11,547 nucleotides of DNA from PALSA-612 sp046729255. GTDB lineage: Bacteria; Actinomycetota; Thermoleophilia; Gaiellales; Gaiellaceae. A program made the position numbers and the translations under genes. Below, piece after piece: positions 1-6,940 of this stretch. Numbering within the stretch: position 1 is the first letter of the stretch; each line of letters begins with the position of its first letter. Below the pieces are notes generated by a model, which saw nothing but the letters and a program-made list of their open reading frames with translations, did no database searches and was not told the origin of the DNA. The stretch lies in assembly GCA_046729255.1 (NCBI GenBank), contig JBKPGF010000065.1:1-11547 (forward strand), in the 5' to 3' direction.

Positions 1-140
1 CATTTGAGGCGATCTTGGCAGGCGCCGGTGACGACTATCGCTGCGCAAGGCGCAGCGACTTTACGCTTGCGGAGCAGGACCGGTACTCAGAGAATCGAGA
101 GAGCGAGCGTCCGGTTGTGCGCGCCGTCGGCGTTGCCTGA
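1..140 (+). CDS. Possible C-terminal end of a protein entering from the left (weak)
   Basis: One plus-strand frame (codons from base 3) is open from the left edge to a TGA at 138-140 and would encode about 45 residues, ending in the sequence AVGVA. The stop directly abuts the stop codon of the convergent regulator, a common arrangement for tail-to-tail genes. Third-position GC is moderate (about 71% by eye). I recognise no family. A second frame is also open to a TAA at 142-144, and a strong hairpin (38-58) lies inside the stretch, so it could instead be non-coding sequence downstream of the regulator. Only sequence to the left of the window can settle this. Confidence 0.28.
   Translation, partial: FEAILAGAGDDYRCARRSDFTLAEQDRYSENRESERPVVRAVGVA
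38..58. terminator. 9-bp perfect hairpin near the left edge, possible terminator
   Basis: TCGCTGCGC (38-46) and GCGCAGCGA (50-58) are exact inverted repeats around a 3-nt AAG loop. On the plus strand the stem is followed by CTTTACGCTT, which is only weakly T-rich. On the minus strand it lies about 80 bases past the end of the large regulator. It could terminate transcription from either side or could simply be coding sequence. The hairpin is seen directly; its function is inferred. Confidence 0.35.
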
Positions 141-2780
141 CTAACCGTCGTCCTCCAACGCTCGCACTGCGGCCTCCGTCCTCGAGCGCACGCCGAGCTT
201 CTCATAGATGTGTCGCAGGTGGACTTTCACGGTTGTTTCAGTGATAAAGAGCGCTTTGGCAATCTCGCGATTCGTTGCCCCCTGCACGACGAAGTCAAGG
301 ATCTCGCGCTCACGAGGTGAGAGAGTGTCACGAGCCGAGCGCACATCACGGGCTCTCACCGAAATCCCCACCTTTCGACCGAGTCGCGCGTCCATTGCTC
401 GATGAACGATGCGACGCACATCGCGCTCCCACGCTTTGTTTGCGGCGATCGTGCCGAGTAACGGAGGATGGGCGCGGTAGGCGGCGACAAATGCGTCGAT
501 GTTGCCGATCGCCAGCGAGGTCTCGAAGGCACGGATCGCGACGGAGCGGGCCGTTCGCCGGCCCTCAAGTGACGCGACCGCTGCCCTCGTCCACGGAACC
601 ACCGCGCAAACTTCCGCACGTTCTGAAGTGTCTTCAGCCGTCTTCGCCAGGCGAAGCGCAGCTTTGGGATCCCCTGCACATGCGAGTGCTAGCGACCACC
701 AAGCCTTGTACTCGGCTTCCATTCCAATTGTCGCTTGGTCGTGTTCGTATGCCTCGAGTGAACTGAGTGCCCTGCTAGGAGAGCCAAGGCTCAGGTGGAG
801 CTTTGCTCGTATGGCGCCAATGTTCATCAGCGAGAGTCCGTCTTCGGGGTCCGTGTTCAGACGTTGTGTCTGATCAAGGCAAATGGCGCACTGCCTAAAC
901 CGTCGCATCCCCCAAAGTGCTGCCGACTTGTAAACGTGTGCGTGTGGAAGGACAAACTGCAACCGGTAGTCAGTCGCTTGCTGGATCTCGTCCTCGGCGA
1001 CCGTCAACGCCTGCAAGTACTCCCCAGTTAGAACGAGCGCGCTCGCGTACGAGTTCAGGAAGGACGTGTGGATGAGGGGATCCCTCACCTTGTCGGTGAG
1101 TGGAGCTAGACGGCGAGCAGCCTGAACAGCTTCCCTAAATCCCCCCTGGAGGGCACCCAGTAGGAGCCTGCCGTTGCCCAACCGGAGTTGGTCATCGACG
1201 GAGTCGCTCGACTGCTCCTCGACGTCACTGAGTGCTTGCGCAGCGTCTCGTTCAAGCGCCACATGTGCGATGAAGTGACCCCAAAGGGCTTGTCGAATGT
1301 CGTCACCTCCGTGAGCCGTGGCGTGGGCTTTGCCGAAGTGCTCAAGTGCGATCTCGTCTTGATAGGACAAGTGGGCGGCGGCGCCAGCGAGTGCGAAAGA
1401 CCTCGAAACGAGGGGGTGGCCTTCCTCGAAGCGGCGGGCGGCCTGAAGCCCGAGCGCCTCCGCGCGCGTGCGGTCGGCCGCGCGGAACGCGAGTTCGCCC
1501 GCGGCGAGGTCGAACACCGGCGCGTCGACTGCGTGCTGGTCGGCGCACTCGACCCAGCGGGCGAGCGTGGGCAGCCGGGCCTCGAGGAGCACCTGAGGCA
1601 GGGCCGTCTCGACGACCTCCACGAGCAAGTCCGCGTCGAAGAAACGCTCGACGATCGAGAACGCGTCGTCCCACTCCGCTCGCCCGAGGTGGGTTCGCAC
1701 GACGAGCTCCACGATCTCCGGCGCCCGATCGCCGGCCAGCTCGCGGAACTTCTCCTCGAGGAATGCACGCAGCAACGGGTGAATCTCGTCGACGCCGTGC
1801 TCGGAGGGCACGAGAAAGCCGAGCCGGCGGCCGTCGTGGAGCGCGTTCTCTGCTTTGTCACCGAGCACCGCGGCCGCTACTGCTGGAGCCACCGCTGACG
1901 ACAACGACAGCTGGCTGAGGCTCCAACGGAGATCCGGATCGGCAGCCTGGTAGAGCTCCTCGGCGAAGTACGCGTAGAGGGCCTCCGGGACGCCCTCGTC
2001 GGGCAGCTCGATCTCGTCCGTGAGCGCCGCAAGGCCGATGACCGCAGGCCAGCCGTCGGCGAGAGCCACGAGCCCGCTCGCCTCACTTCCACGACGGTCC
2101 GCCAGCACCTGTTCGGCTTCCTCCTGGCTCATCGCGAGCAGGCTGCGACCGATCTCGTAGATGTCGCCGTAGAGGAGGCGGCGCGACGTCGCCCAGCTGG
2201 GCCGCTTGCGGCTCGTGAGGAAGAGCTTCACCGGGCACAGCGCGAGCACGCGCTCGACGAACTCTTCGGCAAACGACGACTCGGAGGCGAACTGGTAGTC
2301 GTCGAAGGCGAGCCACGCGTCCTCGGGCCAGTCGGCGAGATCCTCGGCCAGGAGCTCGGCCAACGGCTCGACGTCCTGCTCGGGCGTCCCCGTCGCGCGC
2401 AGCCGCTCGCCCATTCGGCGGCCAGCGTCGGGGATGATCTCTCCGGCAGACCGCGCCAGGCCGACGGCAAGCGCCGCGACGTCCGCAGCCGCAGGAGAGC
2501 CTCGATACCAGCCGCGTCGGCGATGTGCCAGCCACTGGCGGGCGAGCGTCGTCTTCCCGAACCCGGCCGGAGCGATGAGCATGATGACGGGCGCGGTGGC
2601 CGCGTCGAGCAGCCTCGTCAGCCGGGGCCGCTCGATGAAGTAGTCGGGGATCTCCGCGGCCGTTGTGACGACGTCCTGGTTCGCGTTCCGGTCGAGCACT
2701 TCGCGTGGCGGACGGTACAGCGACGGGCGTCCGAAATCGAGTAGCCCGGCGCCCGCAGCGAGCACGTCCGCCACGGGCAC
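141..2780 (-). CDS. LAL/MalT-like STAND ATPase transcriptional regulator with LuxR HTH
   Basis: This is a large ATP-dependent LuxR-family activator of 879 aa, the usual size for LAL proteins. A Walker A motif (PAGFGKTT, residues 71-78) is followed by a Walker B-like WLAFDDYQ (156-163), a sensor-like LFLTSRKRP (187-193), the STAND motif ADGWPAVIGL (241-250), and HPLLRAFLEEK (334-344) at the winged-helix region. A helical TPR-like middle follows, then a C-terminal LuxR HTH starting at LSPREREIL (residues 820-879). Such proteins are thought to bind an inducer through the repeat region and activate target promoters when ATP-bound; the ligand cannot be predicted here. The GTG start at 2780 lies 10 bp after the small HTH gene, with AGGCGG 6 nt upstream as a possible ribosome binding site, so the two are likely co-transcribed. 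GC falls sharply near residue 467, which suggests a recombinant C-terminal half. Confidence 0.9.
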   Translation of the reverse strand: MPVADVLAAGAGLLDFGRPSLYRPPREVLDRNANQDVVTTAAEIPDYFIERPRLTRLLDAATAPVIMLIAPAGFGKTTLARQWLAHRRRGWYRGSPAAADVAALAVGLARSAGEIIPDAGRRMGERLRATGTPEQDVEPLAELLAEDLADWPEDAWLAFDDYQFASESSFAEEFVERVLALCPVKLFLTSRKRPSWATSRRLLYGDIYEIGRSLLAMSQEEAEQVLADRRGSEASGLVALADGWPAVIGLAALTDEIELPDEGVPEALYAYFAEELYQAADPDLRWSLSQLSLSSAVAPAVAAAVLGDKAENALHDGRRLGFLVPSEHGVDEIHPLLRAFLEEKFRELAGDRAPEIVELVVRTHLGRAEWDDAFSIVERFFDADLLVEVVETALPQVLLEARLPTLARWVECADQHAVDAPVFDLAAGELAFRAADRTRAEALGLQAARRFEEGHPLVSRSFALAGAAAHLSYQDEIALEHFGKAHATAHGGDDIRQALWGHFIAHVALERDAAQALSDVEEQSSDSVDDQLRLGNGRLLLGALQGGFREAVQAARRLAPLTDKVRDPLIHTSFLNSYASALVLTGEYLQALTVAEDEIQQATDYRLQFVLPHAHVYKSAALWGMRRFRQCAICLDQTQRLNTDPEDGLSLMNIGAIRAKLHLSLGSPSRALSSLEAYEHDQATIGMEAEYKAWWSLALACAGDPKAALRLAKTAEDTSERAEVCAVVPWTRAAVASLEGRRTARSVAIRAFETSLAIGNIDAFVAAYRAHPPLLGTIAANKAWERDVRRIVHRAMDARLGRKVGISVRARDVRSARDTLSPREREILDFVVQGATNREIAKALFITETTVKVHLRHIYEKLGVRSRTEAAVRALEDDG

Positions 2781-2790
2781 CGGCTACCGC

Positions 2791-3054
2791 CTAGCGACGA
2801 CCCGACGCGATGAGTCCCAGACCCGCAGCCAGCGGATCGTCGCCCGTCGCCGCCATGTAGGCGGCCGGGATCTGTCGCCGCCTGGGGACGCCGAGCTTCT
2901 GCCGCAGGACGTCCGTGTGGGCCTTCGCGGTCCGCGGCGCGATGCCGAGTCGCTCGCCCACTTCCTCGTTCGAGCACCCGGCGGCGATGAGCTGGACGAT
3001 CTGCCGCTGCCGCTCGGTGATCGTCGGGATCGCAGTCTTCAGGGTGTCGTACAT
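2791..3054 (-). CDS. Stand-alone LuxR/GerE-type HTH regulator
   Basis: This 87-aa protein is little more than one LuxR-type helix-turn-helix (about residues 11-66: ITERQRQIVQLIAAG, then SNEEVGERLGIAPRTAKAHTDVL). It has no receiver or sensor domain, so it resembles GerE-like single-domain regulators. A short Gly/Ala-rich tail follows. Its stop codon lies 10 bp before the start of the large LAL regulator on the same strand, so the two DNA-binding proteins probably form an operon. They may act on shared targets or regulate each other. No clear Shine-Dalgarno precedes the ATG. A TAGCCT hexamer at 3068-3063 would start transcription about 2 nt upstream of the ATG, so the mRNA may be nearly leaderless. 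Confidence 0.82.
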   Translation of the reverse strand: MYDTLKTAIPTITERQRQIVQLIAAGCSNEEVGERLGIAPRTAKAHTDVLRQKLGVPRRRQIPAAYMAATGDDPLAAGLGLIASGRR

Positions 3055-3062
3055 AGGCGGCG

Positions 3063-3068
3063 AGGCTA
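3063..3068 (-). promoter_or_regulatory. Candidate -10 box (TAGCCT) for the small HTH gene
   Basis: TAGCCT on the minus strand fits TANNNT. Its last base lies 9 nt upstream of the A of the ATG, so transcription would start about 2 nt before the start codon. The fit is looser than at the other starts in this window, and no -35 element is evident. The gene could also be read through from the deaminase gene, which ends 34 bp upstream. Confidence 0.35.
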
Positions 3069-3088
3069 GTCGCGCACGCCGGGTATGC

Positions 3089-4132
3089 CTAGTGGCCGGA
3101 GGGAGTAACTTCAGTCGTTACGCCGATGCGTGCAGCGGGACTGCGGACGAAGCTCGCGTCGTGTCCGGTCGCATTCGCCGCCCGAATCTCGTCCTCGTCG
3201 AGGGCGCCGATGCGAAGCAACAGGTCGAGCTCGTCGCGGAGGTGTGTCCGCATCATCTCTGGGCCGTCGGTCGCGATCGTGAACGGGACGCCGTGGTCGA
3301 CGAAGGCGCGAAAGGTGTCGCGCACCGCAGCCTCGTCGGCGAGCGCCTTCGTGAGGAGATTCGACGTGGGGCAGATCTCGAGCACGATCCCCGCCCGGCT
3401 GAGGGCCGCCATCAGCTCGGTGTCACCCGCGGCGAGGATGCCGTGACCGATGCGGTCCGGCCGTAGCGACTCCACGACCTCCCACGTCTCCTCGAGGCCG
3501 TGCGCTCCACCTTCCTCGCCGACGTGGATGGTGATGCCGAGGGCGTTCTCGCGGGCCTCCTCGATCAGCGGCGCCAGCTCGGCGTAGGGGTAGCGGCCAC
3601 CGGGGCGCGGGCCCGCGATATCGATGCCGACGATGCCGCGAGACGCCCAGCGAATTGCCTTCTCGACGATCACCTCGTTCTGCCTCGCCGTGAACGTCCT
3701 GTCCATCATCAGGATCAGGCCTGCCCGCACCTGCGGATACTCGAGGCCGGCGCGGTCGAGGCCACGGATCGCGGCGAGGATGATGTGGTCGAGGTCGCGC
3801 TCGCCCTCGCGGTTCCGCTTCATCGGGTTGAACCGCACCTCGAGCGTCGTGATGCCCTGCGAACGGAAGGCGCCGCCGATCGTCGCGTGCACGGAGCGCT
3901 CGACGGCGAGCGGGCTCGACTGGATGAGTTCCGTCCAGTGGTAGATCGCGTTCAGCGCGTCGAGGTCTGGGACACCGCGCGGGTCGCAGACCGTGACGAG
4001 GCGGTCGAACGCCCAGTAGTCCTTGGCCGGCAGCGTGATGCCCTGCTCGTGGGCGAGGCTCCACATGATCTCGGAGGCGACCGAGCCGCCGAGGTGCGTG
4101 TGCAGCTCGGCGAGCCCGTCCGGGAAGTCCAT
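3089..4132 (-). CDS. Adenosine deaminase-family metal-dependent deaminase (non-canonical substrate site)
   Basis: This 347-aa protein spans the full length of the ADA-like amidohydrolase family. The metal ligands are in place: H11 and H13 in HTHLGG, H203 in HVGEE, and D289 in ATDGP. So are the catalytic glutamate E206, H230 in RIGHG, and the LEICPTSN motif (251-258). Two normally conserved acids are missing. The D/E after HxHL is G15 here, and the second D of the usual TDDP is G290. In canonical adenosine deaminases these positions contact the ribose 5'-OH and the purine N7, so the substrate may not be adenosine; a modified nucleoside or aminodeoxyfutalosine are alternatives. I recall a similar HTHLGG subfamily in other bacteria, including candidate-phyla genomes, but cannot check this. 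The ATG start coincides with the predicted transcription start. The gene diverges from the glycosyltransferase, with 38 bp between start codons. Confidence 0.85.
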   Translation of the reverse strand: MDFPDGLAELHTHLGGSVASEIMWSLAHEQGITLPAKDYWAFDRLVTVCDPRGVPDLDALNAIYHWTELIQSSPLAVERSVHATIGGAFRSQGITTLEVRFNPMKRNREGERDLDHIILAAIRGLDRAGLEYPQVRAGLILMMDRTFTARQNEVIVEKAIRWASRGIVGIDIAGPRPGGRYPYAELAPLIEEARENALGITIHVGEEGGAHGLEETWEVVESLRPDRIGHGILAAGDTELMAALSRAGIVLEICPTSNLLTKALADEAAVRDTFRAFVDHGVPFTIATDGPEMMRTHLRDELDLLLRIGALDEDEIRAANATGHDASFVRSPAARIGVTTEVTPSGH

Positions 4133-4138
4133 TTTCCG

Positions 4139-4144
4139 AGTCTA
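4139..4144 (-). promoter_or_regulatory. Candidate -10 box (TAGACT) giving a leaderless deaminase mRNA
   Basis: TAGACT on the minus strand matches 4 of 6 bases of TATAAT, including the key T, A and final T. With the standard -7 placement of its last base, transcription begins at 4132, the A of the deaminase ATG. No Shine-Dalgarno is visible upstream of that ATG, which fits a leaderless transcript. No -35 element is recognisable. Confidence 0.6.
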
Positions 4145-4158
4145 CTCCGCTGCCGCCA

Positions 4159-4164
4159 TAGGAT
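4159..4164 (+). promoter_or_regulatory. Candidate -10 box (TAGGAT) giving a leaderless glycosyltransferase mRNA
   Basis: TAGGAT on the plus strand keeps the invariant T, A and final T of the -10 consensus. Counting 7 bases from its last base places the transcription start at 4171, the G of the GTG start codon. GGAT itself lies too close to be a convincing ribosome binding site combined with a usable leader. It faces away from the deaminase -10 box, so the 38-bp gap holds both promoters. Confidence 0.6.
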
Positions 4165-4170
4165 TGCCGC

Positions 4171-5316
4171 GTGAAAGTCGGCATCGTCGTCCCGTTCTCG
4201 TGGTCCTTCTGGGGTGCGGTGAACGAGCACGCGGAGCTCCAGGCGGAGGCTCTGGGCAGGCTCGGGATCGAGACTCGCACGCTCATCGGCAACGACCCGC
4301 CGGGCACGTTCACACGGGCGCTCCACCCCCGGCACGGCCGGCACGGCGAGCCGCCGGACGACGTCGTCCCGGTCGGCCGCTCGGTGATCGTCCCGGCGAA
4401 TGGCTCACTGCCGAACATCGTCCTGACGACACGAGTGCTGGGAAAGGTGCAGCGCGCGCTCGCGGAGGAGCGCTTCGACGTCATTCACCTGCACGAGCCG
4501 ATGACGCCCGGGATCTGCGTCGCGGCGCTCGCGGCCGCATCGTGCCCGGTGGTCGCCACGTGGCACGCGGCCGGCGAACTCAACTGGCATCGCGTGGGCC
4601 TGCCCCTGTGGGGCTTCCTCATCGAGAGGATCGATTACCGAATCGCCGTCTCCGAGCAAGCGCGCGTCTCGGTCTCCCGCTGGATGCCGGCTGCCTACGA
4701 CGTCATCCCCAACGGCGTGCTCGTGCCGCCGACGGCGGACTCGGCGAACCGGGACCACACGGTCGTCTTCATCGGCCGCCACGACCCGCGCAAGGGCCTG
4801 CCGGTGCTGCTGAACGCCTGGCCGGAGATCCACCGCCGCACCGGCGCGCGACTGCGCGTCGTCGGCGCCGATCCGCTCGCCGTGCGGCTACTGCTCTCGC
4901 GCCACCGGATCTCCGAGCAGGGGATCGATGTGCTCGGCTTTCTGAGCCAGGAGGATCTCACGGCCGAGCTCCTGCGGACGAAGGTCCTGGCCGCGCCGTC
5001 CATCGGGATGGAGAGCTTCGGCATGGTGCTGACGCGGGGATTCGCGTGCGCCGTGCCCGTGGTTTCGTCGGACATCGACGGGTACAGGGACGTCATGACC
5101 GACGAGACGGGGCTGCTCGTGCCGCCCGGCGAGCCCGCTGCCTTGGCAGAGGCAATCGTCTCGCTGCTGGAGGACGATCCGCTGCGGCAGCGGCTGGGCA
5201 ACGCCGCACGCACCGTCGCAGTGGATCGGTACGCGTGGGACTCGATCGCCGAGCGGCTTGCCCGGGTGTACGAGCTCGTCACAGAGCGCGTGAGGCGGAG
5301 CGCGGCCACGGCGTGA
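4171..5316 (+). CDS. GT4-family glycosyltransferase, PimA-like
   Basis: This 381-aa GT-B enzyme of glycosyltransferase family 4 probably transfers a sugar from a nucleotide donor to a lipid or other acceptor on the inner membrane face. The N-terminal acceptor domain has HLHEP (107-111) and VVATWHAAG (127-135). The C-terminal donor domain has IPNGV (179-183), FIGRHDPRKGLPVLLNAW (200-217; R203 and K208 are the expected donor-phosphate contacts) and APSIGMESFGMVL (275-287). The overall pattern resembles the mannosyltransferase PimA. The usual E-x7-E motif is altered: E281 is present but its partner position is R289. The GTG start fits a leaderless promoter at 4159-4164. The stop overlaps the flippase-like gene start by 4 bp (GTGA), so translation is probably coupled. 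Donor sugar and acceptor are unknown; pimA is therefore not assigned. Confidence 0.87.
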   Translation: MKVGIVVPFSWSFWGAVNEHAELQAEALGRLGIETRTLIGNDPPGTFTRALHPRHGRHGEPPDDVVPVGRSVIVPANGSLPNIVLTTRVLGKVQRALAEERFDVIHLHEPMTPGICVAALAAASCPVVATWHAAGELNWHRVGLPLWGFLIERIDYRIAVSEQARVSVSRWMPAAYDVIPNGVLVPPTADSANRDHTVVFIGRHDPRKGLPVLLNAWPEIHRRTGARLRVVGADPLAVRLLLSRHRISEQGIDVLGFLSQEDLTAELLRTKVLAAPSIGMESFGMVLTRGFACAVPVVSSDIDGYRDVMTDETGLLVPPGEPAALAEAIVSLLEDDPLRQRLGNAARTVAVDRYAWDSIAERLARVYELVTERVRRSAATA

Positions 5317-6404
5317 AGCGGAGCGTCATTCCCAGGAATCGCTGGGTGCGCATCGGGCTCGTGGTCGCCCTGCTGGCCGGCGCCGCGGCGGCGGTCTACT
5401 GGGGCGGGCCCGACTGGAGCGAGGTCGGGGAGGCATTCCGGGCAGTCGAGTGGCAGTGGCTCGCGGCTGCCGTCGGTCTCAACCTCGTGTCGGTCGTGGC
5501 CCGGGCGTTTGCCTGGGCGACAGTGATCGACGAGGCGGTGCCACCGCCGCATCCGCGATTCATGCACGTCTTCTCGGCGTTCTCGATCGGGTTGCTCGCC
5601 AACGCGACCATGCCGGGCCGGGTGGGCGAGCTCGCGCGCGTGGCCGTGCTCACCCGACACATGCCGGGATTGCGCGGCGCGTGGGCGACGCTCGTGGGGA
5701 CGGTGTTCGCGCACCGCGCCTTCGACGTCATCCCGGCAGCGATGCTCGTCGTCTGGGTCCTGTCCGCGGCCGAGATTCCGCACTGGGCGGTGACGAGCCT
5801 CGCCATCCTCTTCTCGATCGGCGGCGCCCTGCTCCTTCTGGCGCTCCTCTCGGCACGCCACCACGACCGCACCCATCTCGACAGCGGCGACGCCGCGAGG
5901 CGGCTCGTGACGATGGCCCGCCACGGGCTCGGCGTCATGCACCGGCCGGCCGCGGCGGCTGCCGCGATCGTGTTTCAGCTCATCGGCTGGCTCTGCCAGC
6001 TGTTCGCCGTATGGCTCGCGATGAAGGCGTTCTCGATCGACGTCGAGCTGGCCGCGGCCGGGCTCGTCCTCGTGCTCATGAACATGGCGGCGATCATCCC
6101 CCTCTGGCCGGGCAACGTCGGGCTGCTCCAGGTGGCCATCGCGACGCCGCTCGTCGGCTACGGCGTCCCGTACGCAAAGGGATTCGCGTTCGGCCTCGGC
6201 CTACAGATCATCGAAGCGTCGGTGGGCATCGGCTTCGGGCTCGTGTTCCTCGGGCGCGAGGGTCTTTCCTACGCGGCCTTGCGGAAGATGCCGGCCGCGG
6301 TCGAAGCGCTGGAGGACGACGAAGGGGAACCCGATGCCGACGAAGCAACGATCGACGACGTCGCCGTTGCAGACGAGCCCGAACAGGCTCGAGTGAGTCT
6401 TTAG
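5313..6404 (+). CDS. Flippase-like / lysylphosphatidylglycerol synthase TM-domain membrane protein
   Basis: This is a 363-aa polytopic protein of the LPG-synthase transmembrane / AglD2-like (UPF0104) family. The first membrane segment is near residues 12-30, with further segments to about residue 315. Family motifs are visible: NATMPGRVGELARVAVL (97-113) and WPGNVGLLQVA (265-275). There is no catalytic MprF-type domain, so it more likely moves or supports a glycolipid than makes lysyl-PG. An acidic cytoplasmic tail (about 331-363, rich in D and E) is a local peculiarity. The GTG start at 5313 overlaps the glycosyltransferase stop by 4 bp, and pairing of a GT4 enzyme with this family is common in surface-glycan loci. 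The stop overlaps the stop of the convergent cyclic-nucleotide-binding gene by 4 bp. Confidence 0.85.
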   Translation: MKRSVIPRNRWVRIGLVVALLAGAAAAVYWGGPDWSEVGEAFRAVEWQWLAAAVGLNLVSVVARAFAWATVIDEAVPPPHPRFMHVFSAFSIGLLANATMPGRVGELARVAVLTRHMPGLRGAWATLVGTVFAHRAFDVIPAAMLVVWVLSAAEIPHWAVTSLAILFSIGGALLLLALLSARHHDRTHLDSGDAARRLVTMARHGLGVMHRPAAAAAAIVFQLIGWLCQLFAVWLAMKAFSIDVELAAAGLVLVLMNMAAIIPLWPGNVGLLQVAIATPLVGYGVPYAKGFAFGLGLQIIEASVGIGFGLVFLGREGLSYAALRKMPAAVEALEDDEGEPDADEATIDDVAVADEPEQARVSL

Positions 6405-6928
6405 GCCTCGGGGCTCTCGGCGTTTGCCGGCGGCTGCGCGGCGCCCGAGGCTGCCTGACCCTCGATCTCTCTGTCGAGCTCGCCGGCCGCCAGCCGGACG
6501 TAGCTCGCGACGATTCGCGCGAGGTTCCAGGCGACGGTGGCGTTCGTCTCTGCGAGTGGGCGAAACTCCCAGGCGGAAAGGCCCCAGCACTTGAGCTCGC
6601 TTTCGGCGGTCACGGTCGCCGAGCGCGGCCCCTCGTCGATGAGTGCCACCTCGCCGAACGACGAGCCCGGGCCGAGCTCGGCGATGACGATGTCGCCGTG
6701 CGTCGCCTTGGCGGTGCCCGACTCGATGACGAAGAAGCCGATGCCGCTCGAGCCTTCCTCGGCAATCACGTCGCCGGCGTTGAACGTCCGCTCCTTGAAC
6801 GAGCCGCCGATCCGCCCCAGCTCCTTGTCGTCAACGCCTTCGAACAGGCGGACGTGTCGGAGTAGCTCGCGGGGAGGCCCGCTCCAGTCGGCCGACTCGT
6901 CTTCGTGCTTTCGGCGGAACCGACTCAC
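6401..6928 (-). CDS. Single-domain cyclic nucleotide-binding protein
   Basis: This 175-aa protein carries one CNMP-binding domain (about residues 25-135) and no DNA-binding domain, so it is not a complete CRP-type regulator. The phosphate-binding cassette FGEVALIDEGPRSATV (91-106) is intact, with E93 and R102 in the positions that hold the ribose and cyclic phosphate, so cAMP or cGMP binding is plausible. The N-terminus is charged, and the C-terminal 25 residues are Ala/Pro/Glu-rich and probably disordered. The GTG at 6928 follows the xseB stop by 9 bp and fits a leaderless start from TAGAAT, so the gene may be transcribed both with xseAB and from its own promoter. The biological role is unknown; a partner-binding sensor is an inference. 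Confidence 0.85.
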   Translation of the reverse strand: MSRFRRKHEDESADWSGPPRELLRHVRLFEGVDDKELGRIGGSFKERTFNAGDVIAEEGSSGIGFFVIESGTAKATHGDIVIAELGPGSSFGEVALIDEGPRSATVTAESELKCWGLSAWEFRPLAETNATVAWNLARIVASYVRLAAGELDREIEGQAASGAAQPPANAESPEA

Positions 6929-6934
6929 GATGGG

Positions 6935-6940
6935 ATTCTA
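6935..6940 (-). promoter_or_regulatory. Candidate -10 box (TAGAAT) embedded at the xseB stop codon
   Basis: TAGAAT on the minus strand matches 5 of 6 bases of TATAAT, and its first three bases are the TAG stop codon of xseB. The implied transcription start is 6928, the G of the GTG start of the cyclic-nucleotide-binding gene. A leaderless internal promoter would let that gene be expressed independently of xseAB. Confidence 0.6.

Noticed and set aside
4023..5315. Plus-strand frame running from inside the deaminase gene through the glycosyltransferase into the flippase-like gene
   Set aside because: It is only an open extension upstream of the real flippase start at 5313. The 5' part is out of frame with the glycosyltransferase and Arg/Pro/Gly-rich.
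4695..5942. Long minus-strand open frame (about 415 codons) opposite the glycosyltransferase and flippase-like genes
   Set aside because: It mirrors the codon structure of two well-supported plus-strand genes, has low-complexity Arg/His/Ser-rich composition and no motif. High GC suppresses stop codons and creates such frames.
5313..6404. Functional MprF (lysyl-phosphatidylglycerol synthase)
   Set aside because: Only the membrane domain is present; the catalytic aminoacyl-transfer domain is absent.
5450..6865. Plus-strand frame overlapping the flippase-like and cyclic-nucleotide-binding genes
   Set aside because: It is an Arg-rich shadow of two genes with clear motifs in other frames.
6401..6928. 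CRP/FNR-type transcription factor
   Set aside because: The protein ends shortly after the cyclic-nucleotide-binding domain and has no C-terminal winged helix.
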